A program made the position numbers and the translations under genes. Shown piece after piece: positions 54,851-64,000 of a stretch of DNA of 64,000 bases. The stretch is taken from NCBI GenBank assembly GCA_963700885.1, contig CAVOZJ010000032.1, positions 248,001 through 312,000 of the forward strand, in the 5' to 3' direction. The notes below the pieces were generated by a model. The model made no database searches, was not told where the DNA came from, and saw only the letters and a list, made by a program, of their open reading frames with translations. The first letter of the stretch is position 1. Each line of letters starts with the position of its first letter. The DNA is from Anderseniella sp963700885. Its GTDB lineage: Bacteria > Pseudomonadota > Alphaproteobacteria > Rhizobiales > Aestuariivirgaceae.

Positions 54851-55354
54851 TTAATAGACTGGCCCCTGGGTATAAAGTCCACGTGCATTGGGATCTATCG
54901 TCGATTGCAGGCGCAGTGATGCCGTGCGCGCCAGCAACAACATGACAGCTTTGCGTCTGGCTCCTGGAAGCTTCTCCTCAGACGCTTCACGCACTATCTC
55001 TGCGCCCCATGCGTCGGCGATCATCAGGCCGGCGGTTTCATCAATCAGGCCGATGTCCATGTCAGCCGGGATGGCAAAGTAGAACCGGTCACAGTACGCC
55101 ATATAGTCGCGCCACTTATGGTCCGACAGATAGTCTGCCGGTGACGACTTTATCTCGATAATCCAGATCTCGCCCTTGGCATTGATCGCGATCAGATCAG
55201 CACGCCGTCCGTTGGCCAGGGACAATTCGCAGATACTGGCAAAACCTGCACTGAGCAGTAACCTGCCCACGCCACGCTGAATTGCGGCCGCCGTCGGAGA
55301 CTGGCGGCCGTCAGGATTGACAACAGGATCAGATATGTCTCGCCCTTCGTTCAA
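54851..55354 (-). CDS. MmcB-like DNA repair family protein
   Basis: The 167-residue protein matches the MmcB family, named in Caulobacter for mitomycin C and MMS sensitivity. It has a PD-(D/E)xK-like core visible as RADLIAINAKGEIWIIEIKSS, followed by the family motif DHKWRDYMAYCDRFYFAIP. The probable start is TTG 55354, which directly follows the true end of the permease gene. The continuous 430-residue frame joining permease and MmcB results from a frameshift at about 55455 and is not a real fusion. The C-terminal 15 residues are not conserved. Confidence 0.82.
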   Translation of the reverse strand: MNEGRDISDPVVNPDGRQSPTAAAIQRGVGRLLLSAGFASICELSLANGRRADLIAINAKGEIWIIEIKSSPADYLSDHKWRDYMAYCDRFYFAIPADMDIGLIDETAGLMIADAWGAEIVREASEEKLPGARRKAVMLLLARTASLRLQSTIDPNARGLYTQGPVY

Positions 55355-55380
55355 TTCAACCTCGCTTGCAGGCCCTGACC

Positions 55381-56184
55381 CTAGATTGCCCGTGGTTCCC
55401 AATGAAAAAATCGGGCAGCGATAATCGCCGCACCAATACCCCATACAGCCATGACTGCCATTGGGCAGGATCGAATAGACGACCCCTTCTGCATCGGGCC
55501 AGGCAAAGCCGTTGCCCTCATAGGCGTAGTCAAACGCTTGCTGGAATGCTATGGAGAAATGCCGCAGCGGAAACAGGTTTCCGATCAATGGCATCCATTC
55601 GGAAGTTTCGGTGCTTGGGCGCACGAAAATGTCAGACACGAAGGCCAGTGGCATGATTGTTGCGCTGCTGGCGGCCTGCACTGTTTCGCTGGACCTGAAC
55701 ACTGCAGTGATCATCATGCCGAGCGAGGCAAAACACAAAGCGCCGGTTGCCGCCACGACGCAGGCCGCCGGGACCCTTTCCCAGATGATTTCGACACCAA
55801 ATGCCAGCGCTCCGGTCGCAATGACCAGAACAAGCGATGCAAAGGCAATCACTGACACAGCAATAATACGCGCGCAGATATACACCCACGGCGGCATGGG
55901 CGTGCCGCGAATACGCTTCAGTATGCCAAGGTCGCGGGCCGTCGCGGTGGACACCGACAGATAGGTATAACACGCCATCACGACACCAAACACGGCAAGG
56001 GCAGGTGTGTAGAACTGCGCCGTATTGAGCCCAAGTCCTTCGATTTTCTCATTACCGAACAGCTGGGTAAGGACGATCAGCAGCACTAGCGGCATGGCAA
56101 TTACGAAGAAAACTGCGGCCGGACGCCTGCTAAACAGGCGCAATTGATGTAGCGCTTCGCTGAACCAGCATCATGGCATTTCGC
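55381..56184 (-). pseudogene. ABC-2 type transporter permease, frameshifted near its 3' end
   Basis: A membrane protein of the ABC-2 exporter class, with helices such as VFFVIAMPLVLLIVLTQLF and VSVIAFASLVLVIATGALAF and the loop TARDLGILKRIRGTPMP typical of drug or lipid exporters. Near 55455 the frame must change: the alternative frame reads HLAVMAVWGIGAAIIAARFF and stops at 55381, giving the normal C-terminal helix. At the 5' end the frame WFSEALHQLRLFSRRPAAVF lacks a start codon, but an ATG pair at 56175-56180 lies one base out of frame. A second shift is therefore likely. It pairs with the ATPase just upstream on the same strand. Confidence 0.75.
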
Positions 56185-56189
56185 TTTGC

Positions 56190-57087
56190 TCAGACCTGGC
56201 GTTGTGCAACCAGTTGCAGGTAGATGTCTTCAAGACTCTGTCTGTTGACAGAAATTGAACTCATGTCGTACGCGGTTTCGCGTGCCCACCCGGCCAGGAT
56301 GCTCAGTTCAGCGGCCGGATCTTCCACCTCGATTCGGCATGGCCGTTCCGCATACAATGTCAGCCACCAGTTTGGCCGGAAAGCCGTGGGGTAGTCTGTT
56401 CCCGACATCAAACCGGATCATCGAGTGGGTGCAATGCTGCCCTGCAATCTGCGGCTGGCCTTCCGCCACAATTTGCCCATTGACCATGATTGCCATGCGG
56501 CTTGCCAGAGCCTGCACTTCATCCATATAGTGCGATGACAGTACGATCGTGCAACCATTGCATTCAGTCGTTGTATCAGCTTCCAGATCTTGCGCCGGGC
56601 CTCCGGGTCAAGCCCGGTTGTCGGTTCATCCAGAAACACAACTCCGGATCGCCTACAATGCCCAGTGCAATTTCCAGACGACGCTTTTGTCCGCCGGACA
56701 GGTTGCCGACCCGGTTGACCGGTAAGTGGGCCAGGTCAACATCTACCAGCACCGTCTCGATGTCGCGTGGCGTAGGGTAAAGTCTGGCAAAAGCCGAAAT
56801 GGTTTCGGCCACTGTCAGTTCCGGTTCAAGCGCAGTGGTCTGCAACACCAGCCCTGTCCGGCGCTCAGCTCGGCACCGTCGGCTTGCGGGTTGAGGCCAA
56901 GAACGGAAATGGCGCCGCTGTCGGCTTTTCGGTAACCTTCGAGAATTTCAATGGTCGTGGTCTTGCCGGCACCATTTGGCCCAAGCAGGGCAAATGTTTC
57001 GCCTTTCTGGACCTCGAAGGATATGCCATTGACGGCACGGCGACCGTAGTATGTCTTGTTGAGTTGATTGACGGAGATGGCCGGCAT
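56190..57087 (-). pseudogene. ABC transporter ATP-binding protein (DrrA-like), frame broken at least four times
   Basis: This is the ATPase partner of the permease that follows. Pieces in successive frames give a complete protein: MPAISVNQLNKTYYG start, Walker A LLGPNGAGKTTTIEIL (near 56980), VLQTTALEPELTVAETI, signature NLSGGQKRRLEIALG (near 56690), Walker B VFLDEPTTGLDPEARR (near 56620), SSHYMDEVQALASRMAIM, and the end SLEDIYLQLV. Shifts fall near 56850, 56645, 56560 and 56350. No motif is lost, so sequence error is the simplest reason. Together with the permease it would export a lipid-like or drug-like substrate. Confidence 0.78.
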
Positions 57088-57380
57088 GCTAAAATACCGT
57101 TGCTGGAAGTTGTTTGAACGGCGTTGCGGGACCCGCAATACCGTATAAACTGGTAGACGGTTTGCCCTGAAAAGAAAACCCGGACCTGCGCGATCAGGAA
57201 CTAAACTGTTCGGACCTGGGGATAATCTGCAAGCGGCAATTCGCCGTACAGAATTTGGGGTTCTAAAATGCCCGCCATGGCGCTAATAAGCTCCAGCCGT
57301 TGTCCTTGACCGGGTAGTTCAGGCAGGGGCTGACACGGCAGTTCATTCATTGCTCAAACAGCAGAAGACAAAGTTCTCCC

Positions 57381-58901
57381 ATGCCAGCTTCCACTCCTCG
57401 AATTGTAATTGTCGGCGCCGGGCCAGGTGGCCTTGCCACGGCCATGATCCTCAAGCGCAGGGGCTATGACGTTACGCTGATTGAACGCCAGTCGAGCGTT
57501 GGTGGACGCACCGGTGCTATCAAGGAGGACGGATACACCTTTGACATTGGCCCGACCTTCTTTCTGTATCCACGCATCCTGTCGGAGATTTTCACCTATT
57601 GCGGCTATGACCTGTGGCGCGAAGTTCCGATCAAGCGGGTTGATCCGATGTACCGGGTCGTGCATGAGGCTGGCGGCCATCTGGATGTGGTATCTGGCGA
57701 AGAAGCCATGAAAGCTGAAATCGCAAAGCTGTCGCCTGCAGATGCGGCCAATCTGGACCGATACATGAAGGACAATCGCAAGAAGCTGGATGTGTTTCGC
57801 GGTGTTCTGGAAAATCCGTTCCTCAGCTTTGCAGACTTCATGCGCCCGAATGTCGTTAAGGCATTGTCGAAGCTCAACCCTCACATGTCTCTCGAAAAGG
57901 ATCTTGAGCGCTATTTCAAGGACCCGAGAGTGCGCAGGGCTTTCTCATTCCAGGCTAAATACCTTGGCATGTCTCCGTTCAAGTGTCCGTCACTGTTCAC
58001 CATTCTGGCTTTCCTGGAGCATGAGTATGGCATCTGGCACCCTGTTGGCGGATGCAACGCTGTGATGCAACGTATGGCTGAGATTGCCGTTGAAATGGGC
58101 GTAGAGCTGCGCCTGCAGGAAGAAGTCACGTCAATCGGCTTCGATGGCAAGAAAGCGACATCCGTCACCACCAACAGGGAAACCATCAAACTGGACGGTC
58201 TGGTGGTGAACGCGGACTTTGCACATGTGCTGCCAAAGCTGGTGCCAAATGAAATGCGCAAGAAGTGGAACGACAAGAAGATCGAGAAGCAGGAATTCTC
58301 CTGCTCCACCTTCATGCTGTATCTGGGGATTGAAGGCAGGCTCGATCACGTGCCGCACCATACCATTGTTCTGGCCGAAGACTTTGAGGGCAATATAGAC
58401 GAAATCCAGGTGAAGAAGGTGATTACCAAAAGATCCGTCATTCTATGTGCAGAACGCATCGATCACCGATGACACACTGGCCCCAGGAAGGCCATTCCAC
58501 GGTTTATGTTCTGGTGCCTGTTCCCCATCGCACCGACAATATCGACTGGCAGAAGGAAGCCGCATCAGTTCCGTGAAAAGACACTCGACCGGCTGGAGCT
58601 GGCCGGTTACCCGGATATCCGTGACCGCATCCGCTATGAAAAGGTTGTGACGCCGGATGACTGGGAAGCAGACATGCACATTTACAAGGGCGCCACCTTC
58701 AACCTCAGCCACACACTGAAACAAATGCTGTGTTTCAGGCCTCACAACCGCTATGAGGACCTGGAGCGGGTTTATCTTGTGGGTGGTGGAACGCACCCCG
58801 GATCCGGTCTGCCGGTGATTTTTGAATCTGCGCGCATTTCCAGTGACCTGCTTGCAACAGGACATTGCCATCTGATCGGAGTTGTTCCTCAAGCGGCATG
58901 A
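57381..58901 (+). pseudogene. Phytoene/dehydrosqualene desaturase-like FAD oxidoreductase (CrtI/CrtN family), three frameshifts near 3' end
   Basis: The first 350 residues are in one frame. They show the FAD-binding IVIVGAGPGGLATAMILKRRG, the VGGRTGAIKEDGYTFDIGPTFF motif of carotenoid desaturases and HPVGGCNAVMQRMAE. From 58430 the frame changes three times: KDPSFYVQNASITDD, then EGHSTVYVLVPVPHRTDNID, then FREKTLDRLEL through to VYLVGGGTHPGSGLPVIFES, the conserved C-terminal flavin motif. Each change fits one inserted base (for example AAAA for AAA at 58427). Whether it acts on phytoene, dehydrosqualene or a saturated precursor cannot be told here. Confidence 0.82.
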
Positions 58902-58946
58902 TGACTTTGCTCGTCCAGATCGTATAAGGATGCATGAACGACCGCA

Positions 58947-59734
58947 ATGACCAGAATGCAGCAAGAAGTGATCGAGCGGTTTTCACCGCGCGTTACACGT
59001 GTGTTCCAACTTTATGTCCAGCGCATGCTGGCCAAGAGGTTCAACGGCGGTCCGCAGTGCTGGGTGAGCCACCGCGCCCGGTGCCAGCCGAGCGTTCGTG
59101 TGATTTTCTATTCCAATCATCCAGGCTGGTATGATCCGCTGGTCATGCTGCTGGTGGCACATCCTATCTGCCTGACCATACGGCGTTCGGACCCATGGAC
59201 GCTGATGCGCTGAAGAAATACAGCTTCATGAAAAAGATCGGCATCTTTGGCGTCGAGCAGGACTCTGCGCGAGGAGCAGCCCGGTTCCTTCAGATTTCCC
59301 GCGGACTACTGGCCCATGCCCGGCAAGGCGCTGATGATCACACCACAAGGCGAGTTTACCGATGTCCGCTCGCGGCCGGTCGAGTTCAAGCCGGGCCTTG
59401 CCCGACTGGCGGCTGACTGTGGTGCCATCGTTCAGCCTTTTGCCTCGGAGTTTGTTTTCTGGAATGAGCCACGCCCGAGATACTGTTGAATTTTGGACAG
59501 ACAGATAGACACTCGCGACGAAGTTCCTGACCGCCGATGAGTGGAAAACGCGTCTGGAACGTGTTCTTGACGACGGCGCAGGATGAACTCGCGACTGTCT
59601 GCCATGGCGCGTGATCGCAAAGGTTTGTCACATTCATCGACGGTAAGCAGGGCGTGAATCCCGTCTATGATCGCTGGCGCTATCTGAAAGCCGCTGATAA
59701 AGGGGGAGAAGTTTTCTCGGCCATACGGACATAA
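58947..59734 (+). pseudogene. PlsC-like 1-acyl-glycerol-phosphate acyltransferase family protein, frame broken many times
   Basis: The start frame reads FYSNHPGWYDPLVMLLV, containing the acyltransferase H-x4-D motif. Other frames then supply DHTAFGPMDADALKKYSFMK, FGVEQDSARGAARFLQISRG, ITPQGEFTDVRSRPVEFK (the second conserved block), AIVQPFASEFVFWNE, RPEILLNFGQ and FVTFIDGKQGVNPVYDRWRY. About six or seven single-base shifts are needed over 790 bases, the highest density in the window. It lies between the desaturase and a family 2 glycosyltransferase, which suggests acylation of a carotenoid glycoside or a membrane glycolipid. Confidence 0.72.
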
Positions 59735-59750
59735 AGGACAAGTCGGGACG

Positions 59751-60968
59751 ATGATGTTTGAGTTTATTGTACAGGTCGTTTTCGTGCTGGCTGTCATCCC
59801 GGCAGTCCTGGGCATCGTCAACCTCATGCTTTACCGCCCGCTCAAAAAGCAGGTGGAAGCAGAGGCGGCCAAAGCTGTCGGTGTCTGATTCCGGCGCGAA
59901 ACGAAGAAGCCCGCATCACCCCGGTGCTGCAGTCGGTTCTCGCCTGCAAGGGCGTTGATTTCGAGGTTATCGTCGCAGATGACAATTCTACCGACCGCAC
60001 GGCGAGATTGTCAGAAATATGGCCGAAGCTGACCCCCGGTTGAAGCTGATCACAGACGCGGCCCTTGCCGGACGGCTGGCTGGGCAAGAACAATGCCTGC
60101 CATTTCCTGTCGTAAGAGGCTGCGCTATCCCTATGCTGTTTTTCTCGACGCAGACGTGACGCTGGAGCCGGATGCGCTTGCCCGCATTGCGTCCGAGTTT
60201 ATCCGCGGGCCTCAGCTGAAACTTCTGTCGGGCTTTCCGCGCCAGATTACCGGCAGCTTCTGGGAGAAAACACTGATTCCGCTGATCCACACCGTGCTGC
60301 TTGGCTATCTGCCGTTCCCCGGGGTGAAGTTTACCAATGCCACGATGTTTGCAACTGCCTGCGGACAGCTTGTTGCCGTGCAGCTTGAAGCCTATCGCGA
60401 GAGTTGGCGGCCATGAACGTATCCGCGACTGCATTCATGATGGCGTGATGCTGCCCCGTCACTTTCCGCGCCGGCGGCCATCGAGACGGACCTGATGGAC
60501 ATCACGGATATTTCGGCCACCCGCATGTACGAAACCGGTCCGCAGGTTTTTTCAGGCCTGATGAAGAATGCCCATGAAGGCATGGCCACGCCGGTCGGGC
60601 TGCCCGTGTGGACGGTCTTGCTGATTGGTGGTCATGTGTTGCCACCGGTTATGGCCGTTCTTGCCTGGATGACGGTGTGCAACAGGCGACACTTGCGGCT
60701 GGCGATCATTGCAGCGGCACTGCCCTGGATCATGCGTTTTCTGACGACGGCAATTTTCCGCCAGTCCTGGTTAGGTGCCGTCCTGCATCCTTTTGGTGTC
60801 GCCGTGCTCGTGGGCTTGCAATGGGTCGGCCTTCTTCCGATGGCGGTCCGGCAGGAAAGTAAGCTGGAAGGGGCGCAGCATCGGTTGATCGCCGGTCAGT
60901 CTGCCGGGGCCTTCTTGCGATCAATTACCCTATTCAGGGTTGCAACAATGCTGATCACAAATGCCTGA
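59751..60968 (+). pseudogene. Family 2 glycosyltransferase (CrtQ-like), membrane-bound, frame broken several times
   Basis: The first frame gives a membrane anchor (VQVVFVLAVIPAVLGIVNLM). Later frames give LIPARNEEARITPVLQSV, FEVIVADDNSTDRTA and PLPDGWLGKNNACHFLS, the usual GT-A donor-binding parts. AVFLDADVTLEPDAL holds the DxD-type metal site, and the last 157 residues carry hydrophobic helices (VLLIGGHVLPPVMAVLAW). At least five single-base shifts lie between 59880 and 60495. The order desaturase-acyltransferase-glycosyltransferase recalls the staphyloxanthin-like and C30 carotenoid clusters (crtN, crtO, crtQ), hence the tentative CrtQ-like call. Confidence 0.72.
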
Positions 60969-62073
60969 CCATGCAAAACTGTCGACTGTGTGGGACCGGG
61001 TTGACAGAGACAAATTGTCGAGTGAATTCGGGAGCCTTGGCGTAGCGGTTGATCACCTCTGCGAAACCGCCCGCCTCGAGCGCGTCTACACTATACCCGT
61101 TTACACCATCGGAAATCACATCCTGAATTCCCTCAATCCGTGATGCGACTGACGGCATGCCGCACAGGCCCGCCTCCAGCATCACCACCCCAAAACCTTC
61201 CATGTCACCTTCAACCGGAATGTTTGGCATGATGAACAGGTCGCCGCCCGAATAAAGGCTTGCAAGTTTCTCTTCTGCCACCAGGCCGAGACAATGGACA
61301 CGGGTTTCCATTGCCCTATCAACGGTTGCCTGACGAATGATTTCACTTTCCGGCCCCTTGCCGCCCAGTGCCAGATGAACGTTTTCGTCCAGCAGCGGCA
61401 TGACGGTGCGAATGAACCACTCGTGCCCTTTGCGCTTTACCTGGCGTCCGACCGAACATAGCAGCAGGTCGCCGGGACCGATCAGCCCGGCCAGTTCCGG
61501 AAAGGCGTCGGCCAGCAGTTTCCGGCGGTCCGCCCGGGCGCTGTATAGCCCCGGGTATGTTGCTCCAAATCTGTCTGGCTCGATACCGTTTGGCGTCACA
61601 AACAACCGGTCCGGCGGCAGGCCGCGCTGGACGCATTGTTGCCCTGTTGCGCGGCTGACCGGCAGCATGGCATCAAGCCGGGAAAGCACCCTGGCGACAA
61701 GCCACTGATAGGCACTTGAGGCTGCAATCACATCATGCCCGTGCGAGATGGCAGCAAGCGGAACACTGGTTTCGCGCGAGGTTCCTGCCAGAACCGCAGC
61801 AAGCACTGCAGACGGCATCGCCGAGAACAGTACCGCGTCGATCTCGCCCCGTTTCATCTTTGACCGGGCAGTTGTGAATGCGCGATACAGGAATGGCACA
61901 AATCCGAAGTATTCGTTCTCGCGCTCGGATCGCAGGATCACGGTTTCAACCTCGACATCCGGGTGTGCTTCGAGCTGCTTCAGCAGATCAATGCCGACGC
62001 GTTGCATACCGCCGATCTTGCTCATTGGAGCATCTTCGGGTGGAAAACAGTGTGAAACGAACAACAGGCGCAC
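60955..62073 (-). CDS. Family 1 (GT-B) glycosyltransferase
   Basis: A 372-residue glycosyltransferase of the GT4 type. The N-terminal acceptor domain starts RLLFVSHCFPPEDAPMSKIGGMQRV. The donor domain shows VGRQVKRKGHEWFI, HCLGLVAEEKLASLYSGGDLFIMPN and the E-x7-E signature in EGFGVVMLEAGLCGMPSVAS. The last 25 residues do not look like the family end. The next frame offers HTVDSFAWSGICDQHCCNPE with a stop near 60943, so a frameshift near 61030 is possible. It converges on the family 2 glycosyltransferase, overlapping it by 14 bases. Its acceptor is unknown. Confidence 0.82.
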   Translation of the reverse strand: MRLLFVSHCFPPEDAPMSKIGGMQRVGIDLLKQLEAHPDVEVETVILRSERENEYFGFVPFLYRAFTTARSKMKRGEIDAVLFSAMPSAVLAAVLAGTSRETSVPLAAISHGHDVIAASSAYQWLVARVLSRLDAMLPVSRATGQQCVQRGLPPDRLFVTPNGIEPDRFGATYPGLYSARADRRKLLADAFPELAGLIGPGDLLLCSVGRQVKRKGHEWFIRTVMPLLDENVHLALGGKGPESEIIRQATVDRAMETRVHCLGLVAEEKLASLYSGGDLFIMPNIPVEGDMEGFGVVMLEAGLCGMPSVASRIEGIQDVISDGVNGYSVDALEAGGFAEVINRYAKAPEFTRQFVSVNPVPHSRQFCMVRHL

Positions 62074-62281
62074 GTGGGTTTCCGAAGCTGACTACAGATT
62101 GATCTGACCGGTTGGAGTGCAGGCAGCTGTAAGCTGGCCTGCCGTGATATCGTTTGGTGCTATAGGCTTTCAAGTGTCTGCGCAACCGGTTGAAGAACAC
62201 CGGAAAACCGGTCAGTGTCTGGCCGGTATAGACGCAAGTGTGGAAGGCGGGCAGAACCAGCGTCCGCCCCGGAGGATATGC

Positions 62282-63463
62282 ATGGCGGTAAAGTCAACAC
62301 AAGTGGCGATAATAGGGTCAGGGCCGGCAGGCCTGATGCTGGCCCGGTTGCTGCATCTCAGCGGTGTCGAAAGCATCGTTCTGGAACGCCAGACCAGGTC
62401 CCACGTGGAAGGCCGGATCCGGGCCGGGGTGCTTGAACATGGCACGGTTGAGGCAATGCGCGAGGCCGGTGTTGCAGACCGGCTTGAACGTGAAGGCCTG
62501 CTGCATGACGGGGTTGAACTGGCCTTTCAGGGAGACCGGCACCGGATTTGCCTCAAGCAACTGACCGGCAAAAGCGTCACCGTTTACGGGCAAACCGAAG
62601 TGACCCGCGACCTGATTGAAGCTCGTCAGGCGGCTGGTGGCGAGATTGTATTCGAAGCTGCTGACGTCACGCCCTTTGATGTCACCTCCGCGCAACCCGG
62701 GGTCAGATATACTCACAACGGCCAGGATTTCGAAATCACCTGCGATTTCATTGCCGGATGTGATGGTTTTCACGGCGTGTCCAGAAACTCGATTCCGGAA
62801 AAACTGCGCAGGGAATTTGAGCGCGTCTACCCGTTTGGCTGGCTCGGCATACTGGCTGATGTGCCACCAGTGGCCGAAGAACTGATATACGCCAACGGTG
62901 ATCGCGGCTTTGCACTGTGTTCCATGCGTTCAACCACCCGCAGCCGATATTACATCCAGTGTTCCACGGATGAGAGGCTGGAAGACTGGCCGGATGATGT
63001 GATCTGGGATGAACTGGCCTTGCGCATAGGACCGGACACGGCAGCCAATCTGACCCGTGGTCCATCCATCGAGAAATCCATTGCCCCGCTGCGCTCCTAC
63101 GTCTGCGAGCCGATGCGGCATGGCAATCTGTTCCTGGCCGGCGATGCGGCCCACATTGTGCCGCCAACCGGTGCCAAGGGATTGAACCTGGCTATCTCCG
63201 ATGTGCGCCTGCTGCATCGCGCGCTTGAAAGCTGGTATGCCAGGAACGACGCCGATGCTCTGGAGGCCTATTCCACGTCTGCACTAGCGAGGGTCTGGAA
63301 GGCCGAGCGTTTTTCCTGGTATCTGTCGGCGATGATGCACCGGTTTCCGGAGCACAATGCGTTTGAACGCCGGATGCAGCGGGCAGAGTTCGATTATGTG
63401 AGAAGTTCACAAGCCGCATCCCGCGCCATCGCTGAAAACTATGTCGGCTTGCCGCTGGACTGA
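62282..63463 (+). CDS. pobA: 4-hydroxybenzoate 3-monooxygenase
   Basis: PobA hydroxylates 4-hydroxybenzoate to protocatechuate using NADPH and FAD, feeding aromatic carbon to the beta-ketoadipate pathway. The 393 residues match the family length. Visible are the FAD-binding VAIIGSGPAGLMLARLLHLSG, the RIRAGVLEHGTVEAM segment, the conserved CDGFHGVSR, and the second FAD motif FLAGDAAHIVPPTGAKGLNLA. ATG 62282 has GGAGG exactly 6 bases upstream; the frame is open further back to 62117. No pobR or pca genes are in the window. Three ACCGGT palindromes lie in the 208 bases upstream. Confidence 0.95.
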   Translation: MAVKSTQVAIIGSGPAGLMLARLLHLSGVESIVLERQTRSHVEGRIRAGVLEHGTVEAMREAGVADRLEREGLLHDGVELAFQGDRHRICLKQLTGKSVTVYGQTEVTRDLIEARQAAGGEIVFEAADVTPFDVTSAQPGVRYTHNGQDFEITCDFIAGCDGFHGVSRNSIPEKLRREFERVYPFGWLGILADVPPVAEELIYANGDRGFALCSMRSTTRSRYYIQCSTDERLEDWPDDVIWDELALRIGPDTAANLTRGPSIEKSIAPLRSYVCEPMRHGNLFLAGDAAHIVPPTGAKGLNLAISDVRLLHRALESWYARNDADALEAYSTSALARVWKAERFSWYLSAMMHRFPEHNAFERRMQRAEFDYVRSSQAASRAIAENYVGLPLD

Positions 63464-63467
63464 GAGT

Positions 63468-64000
63468 TCAGGCTTCAACCCGCCAGAAAAGCTCAAACCC
63501 CGGGTCAAACACCGTAACATTGCCTGCGCCGGTTTTGACAAACCGGGGGTAGCTGACGGGGTCGGACTGCTTGGTCAGGGTCATCATCGCGGTATTGACC
63601 GACAATTTGTAAAAGGCCGGGCCGTTGCGCGAGGCAAAGTTTTCAAGTTGGTGCAACGCTTCGTCTTCCTCAAACACATGCGCAAGGCAACTCATTGTGT
63701 TCGGCGCAGTGAAGATTCCAGCACAGCCGCACGGCAGCAGTTTTGCAGCATCCGTGTGCGGTGCTGAATCCGTACCCAGGAAAAACCTTTGATCACCGGA
63801 ACAGGCGGCTGTGCACAGGGCCAGCCGGTGTTTTTCGCGCTTGGCAACCGGAAGACAGTAATAGTGCGGACGGATGCCGCCTGCCAGAATATGATTGCGG
63901 TTGATGATCAGGTGGTGGGTGGTGATGGTCGCAGCCAGCTTTCCGCTGGTGTCAGCCTGAACATAGTCTACCGCATTGGCCGTCGTGACATGTTCCATGA
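63468..64000 (-). CDS. pyrC: Dihydroorotase PyrC, C-terminal half (5' end outside window)
   Basis: PyrC closes the ring of dihydroorotate in pyrimidine synthesis. The 177 visible residues match the class II (E. coli-type) enzyme: HITTxxAV-like start of the fragment as EHVTTANAVDYV, then the ATITTHHLIINRN and RPHYYCLPVAK blocks with metal-binding His, the active-site Asp in FFLGTDSAPHTDAAK, and CGCAGIFTAPN. The gene runs beyond base 64000, so the ATG at 63998 is internal. Its stop is 4 bases from the pobA stop, with the two genes facing each other. Confidence 0.95.
   Translation of the reverse strand, partial: MEHVTTANAVDYVQADTSGKLAATITTHHLIINRNHILAGGIRPHYYCLPVAKREKHRLALCTAACSGDQRFFLGTDSAPHTDAAKLLPCGCAGIFTAPNTMSCLAHVFEEDEALHQLENFASRNGPAFYKLSVNTAMMTLTKQSDPVSYPRFVKTGAGNVTVFDPGFELFWRVEA

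Noticed and set aside
54851..56143. A single 430-residue protein fusing an ABC permease to an MmcB-like domain
   Set aside because: The permease's proper C-terminal helix is found in the next frame and stops at 55381, and MmcB has its own start at 55354. The fusion only appears because of a one-base shift near 55455.

Overview
The window is an almost gap-free stretch of core chromosome from an alphaproteobacterium, most likely of the order Hyphomicrobiales (Rhizobiales). The evidence is gene order and protein family. The runs mutS-glnD-murJ-trpS, miaB-phoH-ybeY-corC-lnt-HTH-metK, rimP-nusA-ylxR-infB-rbfA-truB-rpsO-pnp, irr-fabA-fabB-fabI and mutM-ech-rpsT-dnaA are all familiar from that group. 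Irr and RegB/RegA are typical of alphaproteobacteria. I cannot name a genus from the sequence alone.

Layout: 1-6.4 kb carries DNA mismatch repair (mutS end), the PII uridylyltransferase glnD, the lipid II flippase murJ and trpS. 6.5-16.9 kb carries an Nfu Fe-S scaffold, a fused TsaB-RimI protein, miaB, the phoH-ybeY-corC-lnt group, an Xre-type regulator, metK and trmB. 16.9-26.9 kb is the transcription/translation operon rimP to pnp. It has a promoter, a two-hairpin leader ending in a terminator, and further terminators around rpsO and after pnp. 26.9-32.5 kb carries a 2-hydroxyacid dehydrogenase, an SH3 protein, irr and the fatty acid genes fabA, fabB and fabI. 32.6-37.5 kb is a minus-strand group: ubiE, ubiB, coaBC, dut and a MoeB-like protein. 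37.6-47.0 kb carries mutM, an enoyl-CoA hydratase, rpsT, then dnaA, dnaN, recF and gyrB. 47.3-52.6 kb carries a class A penicillin-binding protein, a YgjP-type metallopeptidase, an intracellular polyhydroxyalkanoate depolymerase and a SCO1/SenC protein. 52.8-54.8 kb is the redox two-component pair regB-regA. 54.8-62.1 kb is accessory: an MmcB-like protein, an ABC exporter, a CrtI/CrtN-like desaturase, a PlsC-type acyltransferase and two glycosyltransferases. The end carries pobA and a partial pyrC.

Two things stand out. First, a family of intergenic structured repeats: five copies of one stem-loop, three of them followed by a second stem-loop. Base changes on the two sides of a stem compensate each other, and the copies sit ahead of miaB, fabA, fabI and the PBP gene. 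Second, from about 52.1 to 61.0 kb nearly every gene except regA and mmcB is broken by single-base frameshifts (at least about 20), although the protein motifs are intact in the successive frames. This looks more like local sequence error than gene decay. The merged permease-MmcB reading frame at 54.85-56.14 kb is a by-product of it. A smaller example is a pair of compensating frameshifts in ylxR.

The desaturase, acyltransferase and family 2 glycosyltransferase lie in a row, next to an ABC-2 exporter. This resembles a pathway for an acylated, glycosylated C30-type carotenoid, but that is an inference from families and neighbours. I saw no CRISPR array, insertion sequence, prophage, tRNA or rRNA gene.
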